The notes: generated by a model not told the origin, from the letters alone. A stretch of DNA of 64,000 bases from Phallusia mammillata (GCA_003260075.1 QLIY01000514.1:1-64000); one strand, 5' to 3'; counted from the first letter of the stretch, positions 1 through 10,135 are shown. Numbers and translations are program-made.

Positions 1-160
1 CAATTTATTATCATGAATTGGTTGAGACGCTTTGGCGTGTTTTCAACCGCGAGTTTTTTTGCAGCCGTTTCCCGATTCCGTAGCGCTTGTGTAGTGTTTC
101 CGTTCTACCATGTACCATTTTCCTGCGCGGTTTCAAAATTAATACAATACGATACAAAGT

Positions 161-399
161 AGGGTGTTGATGTAGGCTTCCTAGAGAGCTGAAAAACAGA
201 CCAGAATAAGTTACATTGTTTTATCGACTAAACTGATAAAAATCACATTCTATAATCTTTAGAGGACAAATGCAATTTCGTCAAGACAAAGCAGCTGGTT
301 TTGGAGAGCTTGCTACGAGCCTGAAATCCACTCTGCTTCAGTTTTAACCAGGAGCACTGAAGTCACAACGACAGCGCAGAATAAAATCTTGATGTTCAT
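161..399 (-). pseudogene. Decayed family B secreted-peptide gene
   Basis: A signal-peptide exon starts with ATG at 399 and reads MNIKILFCAVVVTSVLLVKT, close to the start of the intact gene at 3079. It stops after 28 codons at 313-315, soon after the predicted cleavage site. Downstream at 161-188 there is a piece matching exon 2 of the intact copy behind an AG acceptor, but with an in-frame TAG. The order and strand are those of the intact gene, so this is a broken paralogue. A truncated but expressed product cannot be excluded. Confidence 0.55.
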
Positions 400-745
400 A
401 TTGGTGTTTATTTTCTGTAAAAATCTTTACGTAATTGTCACTCAATATGTTTCACAATAGTGTCACTCACTAACAAATTTTCTGGTACATTTTCTGAACC
501 CGTTTTCGAAGTAAAAATACGCCTTTGTTGTATTATTGTTCTGCATCGCCATAAAATATGTAATAGTTTTTACCCAATAAAATGCCTGTATATATAAGTC
601 TGACAAAACTGTTTATGGTGTTCGACTTTTTCCAATTAAGTTTCCTTTTCAGATTGAAAGATTTGTTCCACAATGGTGTCACACATTCAAAATTTGATCA
701 CGAACTTTTGGCAAACTTTTTTTGGTAAATTCAGCTCCTTTATCG
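290..745. repeat. Segmental duplication, paralogous to about 4090-4620
   Basis: The stretch carries the same ordered blocks as 4090-4620: a decayed family B exon 1 on the minus strand, an AAAAATACGCCTTTGTT-type block, a CCCAATAAAATGCC block with a TATA-like run on the minus strand, and a TTCCACAATGG block. Divergence is moderate with small indels, so this is an old duplication and not an assembly copy. Confidence 0.6.
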
Positions 746-2385
746 AAGTGTACAACCGAAGTGTACTGACCCTTTACGGGTAGACAATATAGAACACTAC
801 CGTTTACCTGACTCTAATAAACAAACTATCGCTGACTAAACAAACCTAAAAAGACGCAAAGCTAAATTAACGTTCCCACATTATATTTCAATAAAGCATG
901 CCACAAAAGCGCCCCTTGCGTCGAAACACGCTACACAAAAGTCACAACGCCAACGCGTGAGCTACACCAAAGCACGCTATTGTAACTGATGAACTTGGTA
1001 ACTTAAGGTAACTTAAGGTAACTCTGCAGAGTTGCAGTACCCATGGGTAACTGATTTTAAGTTTAAAATGCGTCGATTTTTATAGCGTTCAGGTCACATA
1101 GTTGTTATACGGGCATAGTTGTAAAAACGTACGCCCGAAAAGGTTAACTAAGTTCTAAACCGTAATTATTCCTTAAATTGCTTGTAGAAGCGTCAAAGGT
1201 AACATGGCTGGAAGCCAAATAAGATGTGGTTACTGTTAATACGTTAAAAGCGATATAACGATAGCCTTAAGCCAGTATATGACCAGTGTGGTGATTAGAA
1301 AACATGTTTAAACAGGTTTAATAGCCGGTCAAGCTTTTGTGTAGAAAAAAGGCGAGGTTTGACCGAGTTTGACCGTGGCAAATGCGTCACGATAATTACA
1401 TGCAAGTTATAAAATTAAAAGTCCAAAGTCCGATATGTTTTGAATTAAAAGTCGAAGGTCCGATACAGAAGCATGAGCGTATTTTTACTGCAATAAGGCA
1501 GTAGACCATTGTATTACAATAACAAACATTTTTCGACAGTTTTTGCGCATATTAAATCTGTGGCCTACTTGACTCCGTTTAGTATCACTTGTTCGTTGGT
1601 GATCAATTATTACTCTTATTCGAGCCGGACAATTCTACACTTGGTGTGAATTGATTTTCGCCCCGTGTCTCGGTTGATTAATTTAAACAAGAACGAAATC
1701 ATCTTGATAGCGACGTGTGGTTTAAACTGAATCAGATAATAAAAGAAGGTGGTAGAAATGCTGTGTCCCTGGTCTTCACAATTTTTTAGCCCTTTCTACC
1801 ACTTCTAAACTAGGGTTTACAAATGAAAATGAATTTTCGCCCACAAACGTAATCTGATGTTTTGTGTGACTGAAGTGTGAAACCCCTACCTAAATTTACA
1901 AATTGCCAACTTTACAGTCTAGTTTATTAGACTTTACACTCTGTCTCAGGAATTTTGTTGAATAAATTTAACTAGTTAAGTAGCCAGTTGCTGGAACTGA
2001 CCAACTGTGATTTTAAAAACAGATGAATATAACTGGGTAAACGTTGATAATTCGATATCGTTTGTCAAAATCTTTATTATTTCTCATTAGAAACATCCGA
2101 AATAGTATGGAAAAATTAAAAGCTGAAAAAATGTCCGTGTAGATGTTTGAAATGTTTCATTGTCTTTTGTTTCATCTGCAAACAAATTATTTTGTTACCA
2201 AGTGGGTTTATCATAATGCGATATTTATTAGTTTGTTTCAAATTGATAATTTCATTGCAACATTTCGTAAATTTGCACTAGGTCTTTCTTATTTTTAAAT
2301 GAGTTAAAATATTAAAAATTAGCCACAATTTGCCATCAAAATTTCTTGCCAGAAACACCACAAAACCAAATACATTTTACTCACT
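746..2385. other. Intergenic, nothing recognised
   Basis: AT-rich sequence with no ORF or splice-consistent exon I could tie to a family. A short tandem (GGTAACTTAA repeated twice) lies near 1001-1020. No RNA gene or transposon end was recognised. Confidence 0.5.
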
Positions 2386-3079
2386 TCAGTTATTGTCAAT
2401 CATATCAGCAAGTAGGGCGTTGATGTAGGCTTTAGCGAGGGCTGCAAAAACGAATATAAAAAATGCTTTCAATTTAAAACTTCACCACAAATATATATCG
2501 ACCAAACTGACAAAAATCACATTCCCAAGTGTAAAGAGGAAAAAAACAAGATATTTTGCGCGCTGTAGTAGTATTACTTAGTCATATGATCTAGGAGACA
2601 ATATGATCTTTGGTAAACAGCTGAATATTTCGACAAATATTTTTATATTTTGACAAATATTTTGTTCATTGAAATGGTAACGGTACCTCATGCAATTCAA
2701 AAAACATTCTTTTTAATAACACAATAATTCAACATCAACAAAAATTGTACAGTCAGTTTTATTAGAACACAGACAGTAAGTTTTATTAGAACATATATGG
2801 TAACAACAGCAATTACTAAATCTTCTGTATCACAATGTATCTACTTACTTACTGCAAAGTTAATAAACAAGTTTTGTATTTCTTACCGTCTTCCTGTGCT
2901 TGTTGCTCTCCTTCGTCCTCTTGTGGCTGATAGTGCGAGTCATGTTTGTGATGATGATTGTGGACGGCTTTGGCGATACCCTTTGCGGCGTGAAATGCCA
3001 TTGAAAGCAATCCTGCTTCGGTTTGAACGAGCAGCAAAGAGGCCACCACGAAAGCGCACAGGAAAATCTTGTTATTCAT
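2386..3079 (-). CDS. Secreted His-rich antimicrobial-peptide-like precursor (B1)
   Basis: There are two coding exons, 2887-3079 and 2386-2441, joined by a GTAAG donor and a TTTGCAG acceptor in phase 1, giving 82 residues. The start codon is followed by a hydrophobic signal peptide ending near QTEA. Next comes a cationic amphipathic stretch (GLLSMAFHAAKGIAKAVHNH) with a histidine cluster (HHHKH), then a Glu/Gln-rich spacer (PQEDEGEQQAQED), then an acidic helical tail ending MIDNN. Signal, cationic peptide and anionic pro-piece is the plan of tunicate antimicrobial precursors (clavanin, styelin, Ci-MAM and Ci-PAP types), and His-rich amphipathic peptides of the clavanin kind are known to be pH-dependent. 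I place it by architecture, not by an identified homologue. TATAAATA on the minus strand lies at 3143-3150, 64 bp upstream. A donor (GTGAGT) begins one base after the stop. Confidence 0.7.
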
Positions 3080-3345
3080 GATGATGTAATTTGTTTCAGC
3101 TGAAGGTCTTGAAGTAATTGTTTTAACCTAATAAAATGCCAGTATTTATAACAGAAACTGTTTATGATGCGCGACGTTTTTCAAATACGTTTTTCTCTCC
3201 GGATCGCACGATTTGTTCCACAATAGTATCACGATTAAAAAATTCGACACGAACTCATTGAATCTAGGTTGGTAATAAAAGTTTTGGAAAAGTTTGTTAT
3301 GGGAAATTTAGTAGTTACCTCACTTTTTCGAAGAAATATTACGCT
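3080..3345. promoter_or_regulatory. Shared intergenic promoter block, B1 / decayed A0 pair
   Basis: The minus-strand TATAAATA at 3143-3150 serves B1. The block then shows TTTGTTCCACAATAGTGTCAC near 3209, a motif repeated in the other divergent pairs (661, 4287, 4546, 6857, 8478). The TTCCACAAT core loosely resembles a C/EBP-type site; that reading is inference. Confidence 0.45.
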
Positions 3346-3584
3346 TAAGCTGATTCTTTGTTCGACATCACCGTAGAATGAAACGGAGATAATGTAAAGC
3401 TTTATGAACCATATCGCCCCGGTGGTGTTCCCCTAACGAGATTCAATTGACTACCTTGCTATACAAGTCAAATGGTTAAAAACAACTAGTTTCGTAATAT
3501 AAACAAACCGCTTCTGCAAAATAACCGCTTTCTATAAAATTGGACCACCACTTCTAACTGTAAACTCAAAAATTTCGTTGGCAA

Positions 3585-3736
3585 ATGACGTTGTTCTTTT
3601 TTCTTTTGGCTGAGAGAAGCATAGGGAAACATATGGTCAACCATTTACTCCCACATTGTGCAAAAGGAACCGTCGGTGCATCAGCCGGGAAAGCATATAC
3701 TCACGTGAAAACGCATTATGTGCAAAAGAATCTATC
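3585..3736 (+). pseudogene. Decayed family A secreted-peptide gene (A0)
   Basis: The reading frame starts MTLFFFLLAERS and continues HMVNHLLPHCAKG and GASAGKAY. These align with A2 (MTKFFMCVVLLAA, IHLLKPCAEG, SAAGEAIT), but the signal-peptide core is shortened and about ten residues are missing. The 5' flank (CACTTCTAACTGTAAACTC) matches the flanks of A1 and the fragment at 8851. No microexon or terminal exon is found downstream. A mini hAT element sits directly after it. I read it as a degraded paralogue. Confidence 0.5.
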
Positions 3737-3744
3737 ATCTATAT

Positions 3745-3800
3745 CAGGGGCGGGCAACTTCTCCAGTCGGCGGGCNCGGGCCGTATGTTGCCCACCCCTG
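3745..3800. mobile_element. 56-bp hAT-type MITE with 8-bp target duplication
   Basis: The ends are CAGGGGCGGGCAAC and GTTGCCCACCCCTG, inverted repeats that match at 13 of 14 positions. The flanks 3737-3744 and 3801-3808 are both ATCTATAT, a perfect 8-bp target-site duplication as expected for hAT transposons. The interior is only about 28 bp and holds the N at 3776, so internal sequence may have been lost in assembly. Confidence 0.8.
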
Positions 3801-4074
3801 ATCTATATGTAAGCTAAATTCCATCTCGTATAAAAAGTTAAAATTCAAGGGAACAAACAGCTAAAGTATTAAACTTATTAAATTGATGACAATGTGTGAC
3901 AATGTGAAATTTAATTTTACGTTGATACCAAACACTTTTACACCAACATTTTGTAAAGCCTTACCGCGGCAATCATAAATCGTCGTACTTTTAGTGTTGG
4001 GATTTGTTTTTACTTTTAAAACTCTGAAATAAACTTTTTGAGCACAAATCCCACATACAGTTAAAGTAGTGTTA

Positions 4075-4187
4075 CTTACGTCAGTTATTGCTCATCAATA
4101 TCATCCTGAAATCCACCCTGCTTCAGTTTCAACCAGGAGCATTAAAGACACTTAGAAGAAAGTGCAGAAGAAAACTTTGATGTCCAT
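4075..4187 (-). pseudogene. Decayed family B copy with fused exon ends
   Basis: ATG at 4187 opens MDIKVFFCTFF and then meets TAA, while the remaining bases still encode a signal-peptide-like run ending LLVETEAG. Directly after GGATTTCAG the sequence jumps to the end of a family B exon 2 (GAGCAATAACTGA) followed by a donor-like GTAAGTAA. Exon 1 and the end of exon 2 are thus almost adjacent, which points to an internal deletion. Confidence 0.5.
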
Positions 4188-4214
4188 ACTAGTATTTATT
4201 TTCTGTAAAAAATA

Positions 4215-4720
4215 TTTATTTAACCCAATAAAATGCCAGTATATATAACAAAAACTGTTTATGATGCCCGACTTTTTCAGGTACGATATGTTTCACAATG
4301 GTGTCACGCACTAAAAAAATTTTCACAAACTTTTTATAACCGGGGTTTCCACGCGAAAGTTTTGAAATTTTTTTCTGGTAAATTTTTATTTTTCGAAGTA
4401 AAAATACGCCTTTGTTCTATTAATTATTGTTCTACATCGCCAAAAAATCTGCAATAATTTTGACCCAATAAAATGCCTGTAAATATAACAAAACTGTTTA
4501 TGGTGTCCAAATTTTTCCAATTAGGTTTCCTTTCCAGATTGCACGATTTGTTCCACAATGGGATAAATTTTGTCACGAAGTTTTGGAAAACTTTTTAGGT
4601 AAACTGTCTTAACCCATTTTTTAGAAGTAAAAATACGTCTTTGTTGTATTATTGTTTTACATCGCCATAGTCCGAATCAAATAGGGACAATATAAGATCC
4701 AAAGCACGTTTTCCCGGTAT
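4215..4720. promoter_or_regulatory. Duplicated divergent promoter block upstream of A1
   Basis: The block AACCCAATAAAATGCC with a TATA-like run, followed by TTTCACAATGG or TTCCACAATGG, occurs twice (about 4220-4300 and 4460-4560). The plus-strand TATAAG at 4691-4696 lies 148 bp before the A1 start; the same element is 70 bp from the start in A2, so A1 carries extra 5' leader sequence. Confidence 0.45.
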
Positions 4721-4838
4721 AATTCCCACTAACAGATTTCAATTATAATAAACTTAATAAACGAAAAAAGGCACTTCTGCATATAACCTCTCTCTGCATA
4801 ACTGTTTCAGCACTTCTACCCGTAAAACTATTGCAAAT

Positions 4839-5491
4839 ATGACGAAGTTCTTCATGTGCGTTGTTTTGCTTGCTGCAATACTTGTAAAAGGAACTGAGGG
4901 GCAAATAACAGAACAATTGGTCGAACACATACTGAAACCTTGTATAGAAGGAATCCTTGATTCAATATCTTATGAAAAAATTGCTAATATTGCAACAAGT
5001 CTTTGGAATAGATTTGGGTGAGTAGGAAACCTGGGCCTAACGATGTTTTGACGAATATCTAAGTGACAAACACACTAAATCAGATAAAACCGACGTCAGA
5101 AATCGATTGTCAAAGGAAATAGTCATTGCTCTTTACCCTTTGGCTTTGTAGTTTATAATATTCTTTTCCTGAAGATAATGAGTGTGGTCAAACATTATTC
5201 TATGTTATTCCAGACGTTAGTTTAAAAAAGTTAAACTGTTTTTTTTTTCTGTTGCAGAGACTTCGAAACCCAAGGTTTGTTATTTATTTTTTAATTCTGG
5301 CAAACCAATTGCTCTTAAAACCTGTTACACGTTATGGCCAACAAATTTTTTGTTCCAAGTTGCTTTAAATATTTATAGTTTGGTGTAAATTTTGTTTTGA
5401 CTAACTTTCTTACACCGCAGCTGAAATGGAGGACTTCCTTGCTAAAGAAATAACCCAAGCATTGATGGACATTCAAAATCAGAAAATGTAA
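4839..5491 (+). CDS. Secreted small peptide precursor (A1)
   Basis: The coding exons are 4839-5017, a 17-nt microexon at 5258-5274, and 5421-5491, with junction phases 2 and 1, giving 88 residues. The start MTKFFMCVVLLAAILVKGTE is a clear signal peptide. The mature part has one cysteine (HILKPCIEG), an amphipathic helix-like segment (IANIATSLWNRFG), then an acidic tail (DFETQ, AEMEDFLAKE) ending QNQKM. The stop is followed by a further intron, and a 3' untranslated exon opens at 5565 with AATAAA at 5597-5602. The family is unknown to me beyond its tunicate AMP-like plan. A2, A0 and the fragment at 8851 are paralogues. It lies head to head with a decayed family B copy. Confidence 0.7.
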
Positions 5492-5564
5492 AAAAGGAAA
5501 TTGTGTAGGTGTTGATTTTTGCATCATACGGAAGAGATTTTACTAAGTTTTCTTGTCTTTGTAG

Positions 5565-5610
5565 GAACTCAACACTACAAATGGAAAGGATACAACAATA
5601 AAAATACGTT
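5565..5610 (+). other. 3' untranslated exon and poly(A) signal of A1
   Basis: A CTTTGTAG acceptor precedes 5565. The exon contains ATGGAAAGGATACAACAATA-like sequence also seen downstream of B2 (10286), and AATAAA at 5597-5602. Confidence 0.5.
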
Positions 5611-6535
5611 ACGACAAAATTTTTAATCAAACTTACTGTTACGAAATAAATATTTTCGTTGATAGCCAATACAACTTTGGAACCTCTCTGTGTGTAAAAT
5701 TTGTAGTCAATACCAAAATTACCTTTCTACCAGTTTATCACATATTGAAAAGTCCCTGTAAACCAGTGGCTCTTAACCTTATGCTGGTCGCGTGTTATTC
5801 GTTACTACATTAGCAAATCTTACGGGTTCTGCAAAAAACTGGACTGATCAGTTGGGACAGTTAAGTAGCAATTCTTTATCTAAATTGAATGAGTAGAACA
5901 GAAATCCACTTATGTACGGCATGAAAAGCCCCGGTGTACAGCTAGTGGTCGGTAGCAAATCAGTTTTCAGCATAAAATAATACTGTTTGTGTTGAGTTGG
6001 ACGCTTTTGTACCTACTGAAACACGTACCAATTTACTCAACAAAAATGCAAAACAAGTTGTAAACTGTAAGTTGTTTTTTTAATTCTGACTAAGACATAA
6101 CTATCAATATTCTTGCATGAAACCAAAAACCTCTTGAAATAAAAAATAATTATGGAATTCAAAGACTTTGGTTGTCGAAAAGTGAGAATAAGCTTGTGGC
6201 AATGCTTTCTGATATAATTTTGGCATATGTTGTCATTTACTGGTCTGATGAGTTTTATTAGATAAAAACCCTGTGCACTGTCTGTCTAGAGCTACTAAAA
6301 CTACAACTCACACCAGGCAGGTTTGATAATTTTCCGGTTCTAGCGCACGCAAATGTGTTATACGTAGTTTGTGCAAAACGCGCCTGACCCATACACCGAC
6401 ATAAAAAAAAACTGATCGGGATTCGTCCCCAGGAGTGTCCTTGGTTCGAACCCCGTGAAAAAATGATGGCTATTAGGGCTATCAGGCTTGGTCTGGGGTT
6501 TCAGAATAATAATTACAACATGGTAAATTTCCTCC
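5611..6535. other. Intergenic with transposon and tRNA-like scraps
   Basis: Near 5764 CAGTGGCTCTTAACCTTATG resembles a hAT-family end, but no partner end was found. Near 6447 GGTTCGAACCCC resembles a pol III B box without a convincing tRNA fold. Otherwise nothing is recognised. Confidence 0.3.
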
Positions 6536-6539
6536 ATAC

Positions 6540-6730
6540 CCCTAATAACTGTCGTTCGCCCTCTTGTGGTTAAGGATGTGACTTGTGAGTGTAAGTGATG
6601 ATGATGATGTTTGTGGACTACTATTGCAATTCCCTTAGCGAGGTGAGCAATTTCTGAACACCCACACCTCTTTAGTCTCAACCAGTCTCATAAAAGCCAC
6701 AACGAAAGCGCAGAAGATCTTAAAGTTCAT
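6540..6730 (-). pseudogene. Frameshifted His-rich family B copy
   Basis: ATG at 6730 gives the signal peptide MNFKIFCAFVVAFMRLVETK, but that frame stops shortly after. The mature part lies in another frame: AHLAKGIAIVVHKHHHHHLH, clearly homologous to the AKGIAKAVHNHHHKH of B1. A single small indel at the signal/mature boundary separates the two. No exon 2 was found for it. It is head to head with A2. Confidence 0.6.
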
Positions 6731-6759
6731 AATAGTGCTCTTTTTAGTAACAAATCTGT

Positions 6760-7075
6760 GAATAATAAATTTGACCCAATTAAATGCCACTAAGTATAAC
6801 AAAGCTGTTTATGATGCCCGACTTTTTTAAATTTGGTTTCCTCTCCGGATCGCACGATTCGTTCCACAATAGTGTCACGCATTCACAATTTGGTCACGAA
6901 CTTTTTATAATAATCGTGGTTTGCCCCCAAACGTTATGGAAAATGTTTCTGGTAAATTTTCTTAACCCATTTTTCGAAGTAAAAATACGCCTTTGATGTG
7001 CTATTGTTCTACATCGCCATAGTTCGAACCAAATAGGGGTTATATAAGATCTATAGCACGTTTTCCCGGTATAAT
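6760..7075. promoter_or_regulatory. Divergent promoter block upstream of A2
   Basis: Contains the CCCAATTAAATGCC block, TTCGTTCCACAATAGTGTCAC near 6857, the AAAAATACGCCTTTG block near 6981, and plus-strand TATATAAG at 7041-7048, 70 bp before the A2 start. Sequence 6960-7100 is nearly identical to 4610-4760. Confidence 0.5.
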
Positions 7076-7110
7076 TCCCACTAACAGATTTCAATTAGGA
7101 TGAAGCCAAT

Positions 7111-7728
7111 ATGACGAAGTTCTTCATGTGCGTTGTTTTGCTTGCTGCAATACTTGTAAACGGAATTGAGGGGCTAAACTCAACAGATTTGGTTATTCAC
7201 TTACTGAAACCTTGTGCAGAAGGAATCAGTTCAGCAGCTGGTGAAGCAATTACTAACATTGCACCAAATCTATGTCATAGGTTGGTATCCTGAAAGAAAC
7301 AAAAAAATATAAAGTTCATACTTTTATCTTTTAAGATACATATTGCAATTTTTTTTTTGCAGACACACCGAAAATGGTAAGCAACATGTGTTTGAACGTG
7401 TTTTCCGCTCCGAACATCCTTTTATAATGCCGGGAATCTTTAGGTGTGCCTTCCTAGGGGTAAAAAGCGTCATAGCAGGGTTAAGCGCTACGGCATGCAA
7501 TATTGTCAATAGAAGGGCAACAACCTTTAGCAAAAGTTGATGAGATTTAAAGCCCAAAGTTAAAACTCACTGTATTACCTACCCCCCCCCNCCCCCCCCC
7601 CCCACAAAAAAAAACTTATTTGTTTTTAACATTTTACACTAACATGTAAAAGCCTAGAGTAGGTGTATCTACTGGCTGATGCCATGATTAAAGCTATGGT
7701 GGATGAAATAAAGAATGAGAAGTGGTAA
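7111..7728 (+). CDS. Secreted small peptide precursor (A2), last exon damaged
   Basis: Exon 1 is 7111-7280 (MTKFFMCVVLLAAILVNGIE, then HLLKPCAEG and SAAGEAITNI). The microexon is 7363-7376, and the junction phases 2 and 1 are the same as in A1. The final exon is recognisable (YLLADAMIKAMVDEIKNEKW, stop 7726-7728), but at its expected start the in-frame codon is TAG. An AG further in, just before CTATGGTGG near 7694, would give an in-frame shorter tail. The intron before it contains a 22-base poly-C run with an N, so the damage could also be an assembly error. A 3' untranslated exon starts near 7802, with AATAAA at 7866-7871. Whether it is functional or a recent pseudogene is open. Confidence 0.5.
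7582..7603. repeat. Poly-C run with N inside A2 intron
   Basis: Nine C, one N (7591), twelve C. Probably an assembly join. Confidence 0.7.
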
Positions 7729-8320
7729 AGTAAGTTGAAAATATCAATTTTCAAACGGTGCGCAATTTGGACTTTCAAATTCTTCAAAACTTAAATTTCA
7801 GATGAAAAACGGAAAGAACTAACATTGGATGTATAAAATACGTTTGTATACCGAAAAGTAAACTAAATAAAAAGAAAAAAGGTTGAATGTTTTGCCAGTG
7901 GTATATGTTACATTCAGAATATGATGCTTTCTTGATCAAGTTAATTTGGGAAGAAATAGAAATAAGGAAAACATGTAAAGAATAAAGAGTGTTTGCGACA
8001 CAAAATAGTTTTACGCCTCACTGTTGCTAAACATGCGATATTTTCTTTTACCACTTTCAAAAACACATTCTTTGATCCAATACTATGTTTATAACACACT
8101 ATGTACGCAGTGCAATAAATTACTGTTGATCTTATCATTATTTTCACGCTATTGTTGAGGTAACTACAAAACTCAATAAAGGAAAATTACTAAACAAATT
8201 TAAACAGTTCGTCTAAATTCATATTGTACGATAAATATAAGACGCATATCTCATAAAACGGCACAGCATACGTCAACCGAATGAAAATTCTTATGGCACC
8301 GAATTCAACTTTGCATTGGT

Positions 8321-8374
8321 TCAGCTTAACTGAAGAAAGTAACGAAACCACGAACAGAAAATTTTGATCTTCAT
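8321..8374 (-). pseudogene. Decayed family B signal-peptide remnant
   Basis: ATG at 8374 gives MKIKIFCSWFRYFLQLS and then a stop. The first six residues and the flanking block match the other family B starts. It lies divergent to the family A fragment at 8851 with the usual promoter block (8410-8500) nearby. Confidence 0.4.
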
Positions 8375-8850
8375 AATGGTGTGTTTTTCAAGTAAAAGTC
8401 TGCAATAGCTTTGACCTGATATAATGTCGCTACGTATAACTAAAACAGTTATGGTGTCCCTCTTCGGAATGCACGATATGTTCCACAATATTATCATATT
8501 AAATTTGCCACGATTTTATGATAAGCTAGGTTTACAATGGAGGTTTTGGAAAACTTTGGATTGGGAAATTCCGTACGGACCTCTTTTTTATGAGAAAATT
8601 TACGACGTAATTATTTCTTTGTTAACGTCGTGGTTATCTGTATCAAATAGAAACAATACAAAACCGGAAACACGTTTGCCCAGTATAACTCCAATCAGGA
8701 TACAATGGTCGGCAAATTTAGTCAACTATGGAAATGGATTAAGTAAAACGATTTTTTTACTATAAACAAAGTACTTCTGCATATAACTGCTTCCTACGAT
8801 ATTGGGCCATCACTTTTCGCTATAGCAAACTCATAAATCTGGTAGCCAAT

Positions 8851-8920
8851 ATGCCCAAGTTCTTTATACTTAGAGTACGACCGACGTTAATAAAGTCTAA
8901 ACAGGGTCGGTCTTGAGACC
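8851..8920 (+). pseudogene. Family A 5' fragment
   Basis: The flank CACTTTTCGCTATAGCAAAC and the start MPKFFIL match A1 (MTKFFMC), after which homology ends near 8875 and the frame runs into unrelated sequence. A GACCGAC / GTCGGTC inverted repeat (near 8881-8915) marks the break and may be an insertion end. Confidence 0.4.
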
Positions 8921-9042
8921 TCGTGTCTTTAAAAACAATACAAATTTGCTCCATGTTTCTAATAAAAAGTACCAAACCCTACATAAATTTGTTTTCGGAT
9001 GATTACCAAAATTTCCACGGCAAAATGTTTCAGGGAAAAATA

Positions 9043-9043
<1 letters not shown>

Positions 9044-9098
<55 letters not shown>
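9044..9098. repeat. 55-base poly-C run
   Basis: Uninterrupted C run. The glycine-only and proline-only ORFs across it are artefacts. Confidence 0.8.
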
Positions 9099-9100
<2 letters not shown>

Positions 9101-9314
9101 CGTGTTTGAGATCCATAAAACTTAAGTAGAAATCGTGCAATGGAACACTGGTAGAATCCCCGCAACTGATACTCATGGTTAAATCGGCATGACAAAAATA
9201 CCACGGTAATTTTTGATCACACATTGACTCTTATATCTCATATAAACTTGCAACACGAACTGCCATCCAATATCAAATGCGTTTGGTAAAGCTGAGAACC
9301 GTCTAGTTGACAAC

Positions 9315-10135
9315 ATGAACAAATTCGTAATTGGTGCTCTTGTGGTTAGTGCAGTGCTACTGGTGGAAACAGAAGCATTTGTAAGCACTGTGCTAAAGGA
9401 TTAGTAAATCACCATTTCGAGTATGTTGTTTTAGTTTTTAAAAGTAAAACTGAAAACAAGTTATTGGGAATCATGGAATATCAATAGGTTCGTTTTTCTA
9501 GATTGTAAATACTACCTTAAAAAATGTACAATAATGTTCTTGGTGTTTTCACATCATTTTGGAGATACATTAAGTTATGTTTTTTGCAGAGACACAAAAC
9601 ATAGTAAGCAAAACAAGGTTTTAAAGATTTTTCCCTGCTTCTTTTCCGTTTCTTAACCAGTCGGAAGTGTACCTCTTAGGGGTACGAAGAGTAAAAAAAT
9701 ATAGGTGATTTGGAAATATTTAAATATAAAGTTTAAGTGTGGATTGGATGATCTATCGAACAACATTTTCACAACAATACCAACAAATGCAAAAACTACT
9801 ACCAATCTTGCTTCTGGACTTTATGCTAATATAGGCTACTACAATTTCATTTATTTCTATTAGTCATTGCCGATAGGGGTACAAATCTTTTTGCAAAGGT
9901 TTATATAAGAACCAGTGTTTTACTAAATTGGAATACAAAATGTGTTTTAAAACTAGTATGAATAGGCCAAAAGTACACCTTATAATGTAAAAAAAGACGA
10001 ACATGATTAAAGATGGCTTGACTTAAACACGTTTCTGACATATTATGTATTTTTAAAGATGCCATGGAGTATCTACTTGCTGATGGCATAATAGAAGCTA
10101 TGATAGCAGACATGAAGAATGAACTTCAAATATAA
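9315..10135 (+). CDS. Secreted peptide precursor (B2) with frameshift in exon 1
   Basis: TATAAA at 9241-9246 lies 74 bp before ATG 9315. Exon 1 (9315-9420) starts MNKFVIGALVVSAVLLVETE, a signal peptide. The mature sequence continues in a different frame (KHCAKGLVNHHFE, homologous to the AKGI..HHH region of B1), so one base is missing or two are extra at the signal/mature boundary. From there on, all is coherent: a 14-nt microexon 9590-9603 and exon 3 at 10059-10135 (MEYLLADGIIEAMIADMKNE), with phases 2 and 1 as in A1 and B3. A 3' exon starts near 10286. It could be a young pseudogene or a sequencing error in an otherwise good gene. Confidence 0.5.

Noticed and set aside
2797..3081. Plus-strand 94-codon ORF
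   Set aside because: Antisense shadow of B1, which has signal peptide, splice sites and paralogues.
8897..9224. Poly-Gly and poly-Pro ORFs
   Set aside because: They exist only because of the 55-base C run.
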